Positions 1-6,685 of a stretch of 41,044 nucleotides of DNA are shown here, in pieces. The translations under genes were made by a program, and so were the position numbers. The DNA lies in NCBI RefSeq assembly GCF_014694405.1, contig NZ_JAAUWV010000046.1, positions 1-41,044 of the forward strand. Direction: 5' to 3'. Position 1 is the first letter of the stretch, and every line of letters begins with the position of its first letter. The DNA comes from Pseudoalteromonas sp. S16_S37 (GTDB lineage: Bacteria; Pseudomonadota; Gammaproteobacteria; Enterobacterales; Alteromonadaceae). Below the pieces are notes generated by a model. That model was not told the origin of the DNA. It ran no database searches and saw only the letters and a list, made by a program, of their open reading frames with translations.

Positions 1-119
1 AGCACACAAAAAGCAAAGGCTCAATTCGCAGCAAGCTCGTTGCTGCTAGTTTTGACGATGATTTTAGAGCAGAGCTTTTGTTTGGTTAACAGGAATTAAC
101 AAAGTGTGCTCGGGCCCTG
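1..119 (+). mobile_element. right end of an ISAs1-family element (copy A)
   Basis: Bases 3-89 encode the last 28 residues of an ISAs1-family transposase ending FDDDFRAELLFG and a stop, closely matching the end of the other copy in this window (FDDEFRAELIFG at 5169). After the stop, the sequence runs into the terminal repeat TTAACAAAGTGTGCTCGGGCCCTG, which ends at 119 and matches the terminus of the 5139-6356 element at most positions. The rest of the element lies outside the window. It abuts an internal piece of another ISAs1 copy at base 120, so this element inserted into that copy. Confidence 0.85.
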
Positions 120-382
120 TGATCTTGCTGATGTTTTGTTTCTTATCATCTCGGCAGTTTTATCGGGTTGTGAAGGCTGGAAAGATATCGAGGTGTTCGG
201 GCACAGTAAACTGCCGTGGCTCAGGCAGTTCAGAGCATTTAAATACGGTATTCCAACGCGACATAACATTGCACGTATTCTTAAAACTGTGGAGACTGAT
301 TCTTTGGTTTTGGCCTTATTCAGTTGGGTCAACGAACAGCGCTCTCAGTCTGGTAAGCCAATAATTGCTTTTGATGGCAAAA
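120..382 (+). pseudogene. ISAs1-family transposase fragment (copy B, N-terminal part only)
   Basis: This stretch encodes about 88 residues of an ISAs1 transposase N-terminal region, from LADVLFL through GCEGWKDIEVFG to the first catalytic-Asp motif IIAFDGK. It aligns without gaps to the reverse complement of 6203-5942, with roughly 17 mismatches by eye in about 262 bases. The left part was displaced by the element ending at 119. The right side stops matching at a short A-run at 379-383, beyond which the reading frame soon ends (411). It has no terminal repeats of its own and cannot be functional. It is the same family as the 5139-6356 element but in the opposite orientation. Confidence 0.88.
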
Positions 383-510
383 ACCAATTAGAAGTAAATA
401 AACAAAACTAGTCAACAGACTTAATATTGAATAGAAAACTGGTTTTATTTAAATGAAAAACAAAAACAATTTACATTTATTAAAAGGCAGGGAGTAGAGA
501 ACAAATTAAC

Positions 511-540
511 ACAAGACAAGACAAGACAAGACAAGACAAC
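511..540. repeat. pentanucleotide tandem repeat (ACAAG)5 plus one imperfect unit
   Basis: Five exact copies of ACAAG are followed by ACAAC. The tract is intergenic, about 450 bases upstream of the peptide gene, with no supported gene across it. Such repeats can change copy number by slippage, but nothing here shows that it affects expression. Confidence 0.9.
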
Positions 541-842
541 ATTAAAACCCCGTATCATCTCACCAATCTCTATCAAGCAAACAAATTTTTTGTAAAAGAT
601 TAACCAAACTATATGGCCAATTAACGCCATACAGAAAAATTTGATTCTGTAATAAATGAGGCACGCCCGAATTCAACTAAAATACCAAGCTCCATAAAAT
701 TAACGATTTAACATCATCAAAAAGTGTCCTTTAAATATGGAAAATGAACGAGTACCCATTATGAGCACATTATTTTTAGATGATGGATATATATAAAAAA
801 GCCAAAAAAAAAGTTAAAAGCTTGAATTTCAAACACTTAACA

Positions 843-871
843 TTGACATAAAGTTAGTAAACTAATCATAA
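843..871 (+). promoter_or_regulatory. putative promoter of the peptide/diiron oxygenase operon
   Basis: A consensus -35 hexamer TTGACA (843-848) is followed after about 15-17 bases by AT-rich sequence that could serve as a -10, although no good TATAAT match is present. The small TTAGT/ACTAA dyad overlaps the spacer. The resulting leader would be about 110 bases. Called from sequence appearance only. Confidence 0.3.
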
Positions 872-988
872 CTTCAAAACAATACATAAAATTTCTAACC
901 ACGTGATAATTCAACTGCGTCGTAAACATGCGAAGTTTAAAAACAAACAATAAGTTTCATTTACAAATTTTTTTAAGGATATGAAGAA

Positions 989-1222
989 ATGTCAAAAACA
1001 ACAAAAACAGTAATTTCAGCTTTCTTAGCGTGTTCATTTGGCTTAGCACCTATCAGTATGAGTTTTGCACAAAGTAACATTGGCATTGGCATTGGCATTG
1101 GCATTGATATTGTCATTGATATTGATATTTTTAGCTGTTCCAGCTTTCCAGAGTGCAAGCCGCCAGCAATAAAGAACGACAAAAAAGATATACTCAATAG
1201 CCTAAATAATAACGGAGAATAA
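989..1222 (+). CDS. exported peptide with Gly/Asp-Ile alternating repeat, candidate modified-peptide precursor
   Basis: The product has 77 residues. Residues 1-27 look like a Sec signal peptide: Lys at 3 and 6, a hydrophobic core around residues 8-24, and a probable cut after Ser25-Phe26-Ala27. The predicted mature part starts near QSN and has a strictly alternating block at 31-48, where every second residue is Ile (the last Phe) and the others are Gly, Asp or Val. Two cysteines (50 and 56) follow, then a hydrophilic Lys/Asn-rich tail. The ATG at 989 has AAGGA nine bases upstream. The stop is three bases before the start of the diiron oxygenase, so the two are almost certainly co-transcribed. 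I do not recognise a family. A small exported peptide beside one oxidative enzyme suggests a modified-peptide pathway, but a structural beta-strand peptide is also possible. No protease, transporter or immunity gene adjoins it. Confidence 0.72.
   Translation: MSKTTKTVISAFLACSFGLAPISMSFAQSNIGIGIGIGIDIVIDIDIFSCSSFPECKPPAIKNDKKDILNSLNNNGE
1079..1129 (+). repeat. in-frame hexanucleotide repeat (ATTGGC/ATTGAT)
   Basis: Four exact ATTGGC units (1079-1102) are followed by ATTGAT, ATTGTC, two more ATTGAT and a final ATT. Each unit adds one Ile-Gly or Ile-Asp pair to the peptide encoded at 989-1222. Because units are six bases, slippage would lengthen or shorten the peptide without breaking the frame. 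Confidence 0.92.
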
Positions 1223-1225
1223 GTA

Positions 1226-2158
1226 ATGTACACAAACAGTGCCGAAGCATGCCTGAATGAACAAACGATTTTCAAAGTGCTCAGCAATAATTGGAATACT
1301 CGCGCTGCGGTTAGAAAAGAACGACTAGATTTAGATCAGTACTGCGAGTCGTCTCTTCCTGAATTTCCGATCAGTATGGTGCCTTTTTGGGATTGGCCTG
1401 AATTTGCAGATGTAACAGAAGAAACGAAACAACGCTTACTCGCCGGTGCGTGGATTTTCTACAACGAACACACTATCATGACTGAAGATGAAATCGTAAA
1501 TCCTTTATGTAGCAAGCTTCTAAAAATAACCAATTTGGGGATTGATTCGCCAAAAACTAAACAGATCCTTGCGCAAACGATGGTCGACGAGCAGTTTCAT
1601 ATTCTGATGTGTCTGGAGGTATGCAATAGCGCTAGAAGGCGTTTCAACCTTGAATCGTTTGTTGTTCCCTCTTCAAGACCTATCATTAATCTTAAGAAGT
1701 ACATCTCAGAGATTGAGGATGAACATCAATCTTTGTTAATTCAGCTTGCATATGCAACAGTCACAGAGCTAACTATCAATAATTTTCTTCGGGCAATCTC
1801 TGAAGATAAAACCATTCAGCCTTTAAATAGAATGAATACAGCTTTACATCGAAAAGATGAGGCTGGCCATGAAGCTGTGTTTAAAGAGCTCAGTGCAACC
1901 GCGTATAGTCACTTAACGCCAAAAAACAAAGCGTTCTTTAAGCGTTATGTTGAGCAAGCTCTCCATGACTTCGCAAACCCAGACAGCAGAAGTTGGGATG
2001 CGCTTTTAACCCACCTTGAGATACCTAATCGTGAGGCAATCATCGCTAAGTTAGAAGCTACGATGTACTTCCCCGACCTATCTGAAGATGTATTAGCACT
2101 TTATAAAATTATTGAAAAGTCGCAAAAAACATCGGGTACAACTGAATTAGTATCGTAA
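1226..2158 (+). CDS. AurF-like non-heme diiron oxygenase
   Basis: This 310-residue protein has no signal peptide, so it should be cytoplasmic. It carries the ligand pattern of the AurF/CmlI family of diiron oxygenases, which oxidise arylamines to nitro compounds. The second motif is E122-x-x-H125 (VDEQFH), the third is E181 (TVTELT), and the fourth is H208-xxx-E212-xx-H215 (HRKDEAGH). The spacing of 27 residues from E181 to H208 and four plus three in the last motif agrees with the remembered AurF ligands E196, H223, E227 and H230. The first glutamate is E81, E87 or E89 in the segment after WIFYNEHT. A ribosome site GGAG precedes ATG 1226, three bases after the peptide gene. The substrate is unknown: by context it could be the upstream peptide, but a small molecule is equally possible because characterised family members act on small aromatic amines. 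Confidence 0.85.
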   Translation: MYTNSAEACLNEQTIFKVLSNNWNTRAAVRKERLDLDQYCESSLPEFPISMVPFWDWPEFADVTEETKQRLLAGAWIFYNEHTIMTEDEIVNPLCSKLLKITNLGIDSPKTKQILAQTMVDEQFHILMCLEVCNSARRRFNLESFVVPSSRPIINLKKYISEIEDEHQSLLIQLAYATVTELTINNFLRAISEDKTIQPLNRMNTALHRKDEAGHEAVFKELSATAYSHLTPKNKAFFKRYVEQALHDFANPDSRSWDALLTHLEIPNREAIIAKLEATMYFPDLSEDVLALYKIIEKSQKTSGTTELVS

Positions 2159-2686
2159 GAAATTGAGATGCATGTAGCTTCAGTAACACCAAGACAGTCA
2201 CAAATCATAAAGAAGTGACTGTCAGCCTTAAACCGCAACTTTTCAGCGACCCCACAGACTTTTCTTTTTATATATGAGCAACCTGTATAAGTAATTTTGT
2301 ACAGTGATTTAACCACTATTGTTTTGTTGACCGTAAATTGAACTTAACTCTGATAAATTATCATCGATACAATAAATTCTAGGCAAGAGTAGATATTAGC
2401 ATCCGTAATTTGATACCACTTTATGGTAAGCCAATTAGCTTGGTGTATCACGTTGCCCGCGAACCACCTAAACCATATCGGGTAAACTTATGGTCATTTA
2501 TAAGATTCTGACCTTCTTCAGCATGACGAAAGACATCTATTTTGGTACAACTGTCTGGTAAATTGTTCTCATAATTAAGCAACTATCATCACTCCAAACT
2601 TGTATCGTTTCAGGATCTCATTACCTTAAGTGAAAGTGTTATTTTAAGGTGTAGTTTCATGTTAAAAACAACAACTATATGCTTAT
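2159..2686. other. intergenic region between convergent genes, no gene seen
   Basis: About 530 bases separate the diiron oxygenase stop from the stop of the convergent regulator. No frame gives a recognisable protein. The only clear structure is the hairpin at 2193-2223. The stretch around 2400-2560 is less AT-rich than its surroundings and could be decayed coding sequence, but I could not identify it. Confidence 0.5.
2193..2223 (+). terminator. perfect 9-bp hairpin downstream of the diiron oxygenase gene
   Basis: GACAGTCAC (2193-2201) and GTGACTGTC (2215-2223) form a perfect stem with a 13-base loop, 34 bases after the stop codon. There is no T-run directly after it, so it is not a textbook intrinsic terminator. 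It may mark or protect the 3' end of the peptide/oxygenase transcript. Confidence 0.45.
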
Positions 2687-4873
2687 TCAAAAGTCTATGC
2701 GGACTACATGGCTTTCTGTGGCCCTTTTCACCGGGTAATACAACTCTCCTTGGCCTATAGAGAAATACCAAGCGTTGTTCAAATCAAGTTCTATCTGATG
2801 AAGAGGTTCTTGTGAAGTCAAAGATTGAGCTTTCAACTTACCATTGTCAATGTAATACAGTACGCCCTTATACACATTCCAACTACCATCGCCAATGAAC
2901 TGATTTTCGATGCTCGTCAATTCAGCCTGATCAAATGTATCACTTATTTTAAACAGCCCTCCGAAAGAGCGTGTTGCATAATATGCATTTTGTTCACAAT
3001 CCGATTTAATAACATTGACATCACCCAACTTTCGCTCAAATTTGTGCTGTTCAACGTCTACTTTGAAGAGATTCCACTTTCGTTCTTCCAGTACGGATAC
3101 GAGGATCTCTTTACTACTACACAACCAAACTGGAGATCTGTATAACGCACCACTATTGTTGAACGATAGTTCCCCTTCTTTACCTGTTGAAAAGTTCAAG
3201 GTGTAAAGTTTATTGTCTTTTATGTATAAAGCGTATGTGCCATCGTGTGATACTTGCAACCATTCAAGTGCATGATTACGTTTGAATTGAGACAACTGAA
3301 AGAACTTGTTATTTTTTAGTTCCCATATTTGTTTAATCCCGGAGCGATTGGAAATAAACAAGATTGAATCTCGAGCTTTAGCAGGAACAGGGTTGAAGTC
3401 ATCAAAGCTAGATTGGATAAGAGGTTTTTTTTCAGGCGATTCAAGCTTTGTATCTAGCGATGTTGAATAGACGTCATAGCTATAAAAATTGCCACTGGCA
3501 GCATACAAACTAGTTTGCCCACCCCGAGTAAGATACTTAATACTCGGGTAGTCAGTTTTGTATTGCGTCACATTTTTAGTTTCAAGGTCAATTTTCGTCA
3601 GCTGATTATCTGCATTTATGTAAAAAACATGCTTTCCTAGAGGCCCCCAAACGACTCTATAAGGTGAATGTTCAAAAGAAGCAATGGTTTGCAAACTACC
3701 ACTTGAAATATTCAGAAGCTGAAGCTTCACACTGGATAATGCTGCGGCTCGCAGAAATAATAAGTTTTTTCCGTCTGGTGAAAGGTCTAAACTGTAATCT
3801 CCAATGTATGAGACTGGCGGCGAAGATAATATTTCTTCGCTATTATTCAATAAATTAAACCGCTTGAGTATAAAAGGTGCGTTATTACTTTGTTTAAATG
3901 GGAAATATAACCATTTGTTGTCGTTGCTCACTTTCATTGCGCCAATATGAAATACGTTACCACAGCTCGTTAACTCCCTATGCTCGTTAGACATCATGCT
4001 ATAGCGAATAATTTGGCATCCGTTTCTTTCATTTTGAAAGTAATAGACAAATTCATCGTTGTGACCCCAAACCGGTGAGCGACTATTCAACTGCGCGCCT
4101 GATAATACTTTGATTTCGCTCGTTTGGAGGTTTTGAAACACAATTTTCCAAGTGTCATTGATATCTCGCCGATGTTCAAACACAAGCCACTGACCATTAT
4201 TTGAAACGGCCGGAGAAAACTCTTGCCCAGATAAATAAGAAACTGAGGAAATACTGAGTTCGCCCGTTTGAATCGTATTATCACGACCCAATTGCTGAAC
4301 CCCCCATCCCGCCACTACGAATACAATGGCGATTAAAATGAATATTTTAATAAGTGTTTTTAGCGAAATAGCATTATAAGAAATAGCTTTGTCGTCGCTC
4401 ATCTGTGGCTGTTTTTCAACAAGCATAGAGTCGTAATGTTGACTTGCAGTTTCTACCTTTGCTCTTAGGCTATTATCAGTCATGCATACAAGCGGCTCTA
4501 TTGACTCATCTTGGGCACCTTGATTTGATTGAGGTGTCTCTTCGTTAACAGTGCGAATTGAACAAACGAGGGCATAACCTTTTTGATGGTAAGTTTTAAT
4601 ATATTTTGGTTGGTTATACTTATCGTTAAAAATCTTTCTCAGCTCTGATATTTTTGCGGAAATATTATTGTCTGACGTAAATCGACCACCCCAGACGAGT
4701 TCATAGAGCTTCTCCTTATCTAACACTCCCCCGTTTGCATTAATTAATGCCATTAACACTAGGCCCTGTTTATTTTCTAAATTATGCGTTACTGAGCCAT
4801 GTGAGAGCGTATTCCGTTGGTAATCAAATCGATATTCACCAATTATATAAGTTGTATTTTCCTTAACGCCCAT
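2687..4873 (-). CDS. membrane-anchored CadC/ToxR-type regulator with TolB-like beta-propeller
   Basis: The protein has 728 residues. Residues about 8-103 form an OmpR/PhoB-type winged-helix DNA-binding domain, recognisable from LDKEKLYELVWGG, the recognition-helix region ISAKISELRKIF and the wing YIKTYHQKGYAL. A hydrophilic linker leads to one transmembrane helix at about 173-191. The remaining roughly 530 residues would be periplasmic and show repeated W/Y-rich beta-propeller blades of the TolB/WD40-like type (for example SPAVSNNGQWLVFEH, LSPDGKNLLFLRA). This layout is that of one-component transmembrane regulators that sense an envelope signal and bind DNA from the membrane. It is convergent with the peptide/oxygenase operon and the only regulator in the island, so control of that operon is plausible but unproven. 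Confidence 0.9.
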   Translation of the reverse strand: MGVKENTTYIIGEYRFDYQRNTLSHGSVTHNLENKQGLVLMALINANGGVLDKEKLYELVWGGRFTSDNNISAKISELRKIFNDKYNQPKYIKTYHQKGYALVCSIRTVNEETPQSNQGAQDESIEPLVCMTDNSLRAKVETASQHYDSMLVEKQPQMSDDKAISYNAISLKTLIKIFILIAIVFVVAGWGVQQLGRDNTIQTGELSISSVSYLSGQEFSPAVSNNGQWLVFEHRRDINDTWKIVFQNLQTSEIKVLSGAQLNSRSPVWGHNDEFVYYFQNERNGCQIIRYSMMSNEHRELTSCGNVFHIGAMKVSNDNKWLYFPFKQSNNAPFILKRFNLLNNSEEILSSPPVSYIGDYSLDLSPDGKNLLFLRAAALSSVKLQLLNISSGSLQTIASFEHSPYRVVWGPLGKHVFYINADNQLTKIDLETKNVTQYKTDYPSIKYLTRGGQTSLYAASGNFYSYDVYSTSLDTKLESPEKKPLIQSSFDDFNPVPAKARDSILFISNRSGIKQIWELKNNKFFQLSQFKRNHALEWLQVSHDGTYALYIKDNKLYTLNFSTGKEGELSFNNSGALYRSPVWLCSSKEILVSVLEERKWNLFKVDVEQHKFERKLGDVNVIKSDCEQNAYYATRSFGGLFKISDTFDQAELTSIENQFIGDGSWNVYKGVLYYIDNGKLKAQSLTSQEPLHQIELDLNNAWYFSIGQGELYYPVKRATESHVVRIDF

Positions 4874-5118
4874 GATTCTCTGTTGCCTCTACTAATTTTA
4901 TTATTATTATTCTTAGTATTTAATGCCATAACAACAATTGTAAATAGCTATAAACGTGCACATAGGTTATCCAAAATGATAATACCTAATATCCGTACAA
5001 AAAACCACACTCAAAACATTTAAAATTATTACAAAAAGAAAAACACCATAAAACCCCTAGCAAAAAACAAAAATAAAACCAATAATAACCAAAACTTAAA
5101 ATGCAATTAAAAAGCAGG
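4874..5118. other. regulator upstream region, very G-poor on the plus strand
   Basis: Contains the promoter and leader of the minus-strand regulator. From about 4996 to 5105 the plus strand has almost no G. No ORF or promoter elements can be named with confidence. It ends at the left terminal repeat of the IS3-family element at 5119. Confidence 0.45.
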
Positions 5119-5128
5119 TGTCCACTTC

Positions 5129-5138
5129 CCTTAACATG
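5129..5138. repeat. 10-bp target-site duplication of the ISAs1 element (left copy)
   Basis: CCTTAACATG at 5129-5138 is repeated exactly at 6357-6366, immediately outside the two ends of the ISAs1 element. Duplications of 8-10 bp are usual for this family. It lies inside the IS3-family left terminal repeat. Confidence 0.9.
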
Positions 5139-6356
5139 CAGGGTGAGAGCATACTTCGTTAACGACCATTAACCGAAGATAAGCTCTGCCCTGAATTCAT
5201 CGTCAAAGCTGGCCCGAACGCACTTACCACGTATCGAATCTTTACGGCCTGTGTGCTGTTTTACCAGATTGCGAACGACCCGTCTAAACAGCGCCATGTT
5301 TTCCGCCGAAATCGGCTCACTTATCTGACAGGCATCTTCTTTAAACACGACATCCAGTACCCAATGCTGCTGGTTCTCGATGTGCCAATGGTGACGGATA
5401 GCTTTTTGTAACATCTGAGCATCAGGCTCAACTGAAGTGACATAAAAGTGCGTGTCTATTTTTGTTATCGACTTGGATTTTTTGTGTCTTTCAACCGCGA
5501 CCAGCGAAGTAAGCCCAGGCCATTTTTCTCTTATCTCTTCAGGTAGTTTGTCTGCGTTTAGAGCATAAGTAATGCGGGTTTCCTGACGTCCATGACCACC
5601 GCTGACTTGTACATCTTCAGGCAAATTCCTCTCTTCTTCAAAGGCTGCTTCAAAACATGAAGTGACTGCTTTATAAAGTTTTTCTGATTTGCTTTGACTT
5701 GAACCAAGTAATCAGCCCCTCTTGAAATCAGTGCTGAGAGCGTCGCTTTCTGACAATGTAGTGCATCTAGTGTGACGATAGAATCTGAAATATCGAGCAC
5801 ATCTAATAAGGCCCTAACTGCCGGTATCTCATTGGACTTATTTTCTACCATTCGCTGATACAAGGTTAAACCAGACTCGCAATCAAAAGCGGACACCAAG
5901 TGTAAGTTATCCTCACGCTTTTTACTGGCACCGCGCAGAGTTTTACCATCAAACGCAATGATTGGCTTACCAGACTGGGAGCGCTGTTCGTTGACCCAAC
6001 TGAACAAGGCCAAAACCAATGAATCAGTCTCTACTGTTTTAAGAATTCGTGCAATGCTATGTCGCGTTGGAATACCGCGCTTAAATGCTCTGAACTGCCT
6101 GAGCCACGGCAGTTTACTGTGCCCGAACACCTCGATATCTTTCCAGCCTTCACAACCAGATAAAACCGCCGAGATGGTAAGAAACAAAACATCAGTAAGA
6201 TCATGATGTTGATTGATAGAAGAACGCTTATCTTCAACAAGTTCAAGGTGGCTAAATAACGACATAATTAACAAGTAGATAGTGATAATGTGGGCGTTAT
6301 TAGATCAGAAAAGGGGCGGGTGTTAAAGCCTTTTTACAAAGTGTGATCCCGCCGTG
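5139..6356 (-). mobile_element. ISAs1-family insertion sequence (copy C), 1218 bp
   Basis: The ends are imperfect inverted repeats of about 25 bases: CAGGGTGAGAGCATACTTCG at 5139 and, on the other strand from 6356, CACGGCGGGATCACACTTTG. Direct 10-bp duplications flank it (5129-5138, 6357-6366). The single transposase gene runs on the minus strand and is frameshifted. It is about the normal size for the family. Confidence 0.92.
5169..6265 (-). pseudogene. ISAs1-family transposase, frameshifted
   Basis: Read on the minus strand, the protein starts MSLFSHLE at 6265 and runs through GCEGWKDIEVFG, the catalytic-Asp motif IIAFDGKTLRG and VTLDALHCQK to about KANQKN. There the frame is lost. The rest (LYKAVTSCFEAAFEEERN and then PEDVQVSGGHGRQETR to FRAELIFG) continues in another frame to the stop at 5169. 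The break sits in a short A-run followed by one C (plus-strand 5678-5683). One extra base there would restore a protein of about 365 residues, the normal length. Programmed frameshifting is not usual in this family, so it is most likely an inactivating one-base deletion, or a sequencing error in a homopolymer. Confidence 0.85.
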
Positions 6357-6366
6357 CCTTAACATG
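6357..6366. repeat. 10-bp target-site duplication of the ISAs1 element (right copy)
   Basis: CCTTAACATG, identical to 5129-5138. After it the IS3-family sequence resumes with AGACATG, in register with the right terminal repeat of that element. Confidence 0.9.
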
Positions 6367-6415
6367 AGACATGTTTAATTAGAGTTTTCTGTAATATCAA
6401 AATCAGGAGACAACG

Positions 6416-6685
6416 ATGAAAAAGTCACGTTTTACAGAATCTCAGATCATAGCTGTGCTTAAAGAAACCGATGCGGGTATGAAGGTTGAAGAAGTGTGGC
6501 GCAAGCATGGGATCAGCAGTGCTACGTATTACAACTGGAAAGCTAAATATGGCGGTATGGAAGCGTCAGATGTTAAGCGCCTGAAAGAGCTTGAAGAAGA
6601 AAATGCCAAGCTTAAAAAGATGTACGCAGATGTCAGCCTAGAAAATCATGCGATTAAGGAGTTATTCGCAAAAAAGGGTTGGTGA
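6416..6685 (+). CDS. IS3-family transposase OrfA
   Basis: This 89-residue protein resembles OrfA of the IS51/IS407-like branch of IS3. It has a helix-turn-helix at about residues 5-45 (FTESQIIAVLKE, KHGISSATYYNW), a KYGGME motif, and a leucine-zipper-like coiled coil from about 55 to 85 for multimerisation. AGGAG lies six bases before the ATG. Its 3' end overlaps orfB by seven bases and contains the slippery heptamer A-AAA-AAG in the zero frame at 6670-6676, the usual site of the -1 frameshift that makes the OrfAB transposase. Confidence 0.92.
   Translation: MKKSRFTESQIIAVLKETDAGMKVEEVWRKHGISSATYYNWKAKYGGMEASDVKRLKELEEENAKLKKMYADVSLENHAIKELFAKKGW
6670..6676 (+). promoter_or_regulatory. -1 ribosomal frameshift site (A AAA AAG)
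   Basis: The heptamer is positioned as X-XXY-YYZ in the orfA frame. Slipping back one base enters the orfB frame at GGG TTG GTG without an intervening stop. This is the standard IS3 arrangement. Confidence 0.8.

Larger units (their letters stand above)
383..988. other. AT-rich intergenic region upstream of the peptide operon
   Basis: No convincing gene is visible. The stretch is A-rich, carries a pentanucleotide repeat at 511-540, and ends in the leader of the 989 gene. A possible promoter with a good -35 box TTGACA lies at 843-848; the -10 region near 863-871 is weak. A small dyad, TTAGT-AA-ACTAA at 854-865, sits inside this putative promoter and could be a protein-binding site, but five-base arms are easily found by chance. 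Confidence 0.5.

Noticed and set aside
445..630. A 61-codon minus-strand open frame across the ACAAG repeat
   Set aside because: No ribosome site; composition is dictated by the repeat and AT-rich DNA; no family resemblance.
1166..1222. Lanthipeptide- or sactipeptide-like core in the C-terminal tail of the 77-residue peptide
   Set aside because: Only two Cys in the mature part, and no lanthionine synthetase, radical SAM enzyme, YcaO or peptidase gene nearby.
973..1287. A 104-codon minus-strand frame opposite the peptide gene
   Set aside because: The hexanucleotide repeat is open on both strands and gives a Met-Pro run on the minus strand. The plus-strand gene has the ribosome site, signal peptide and operon spacing.
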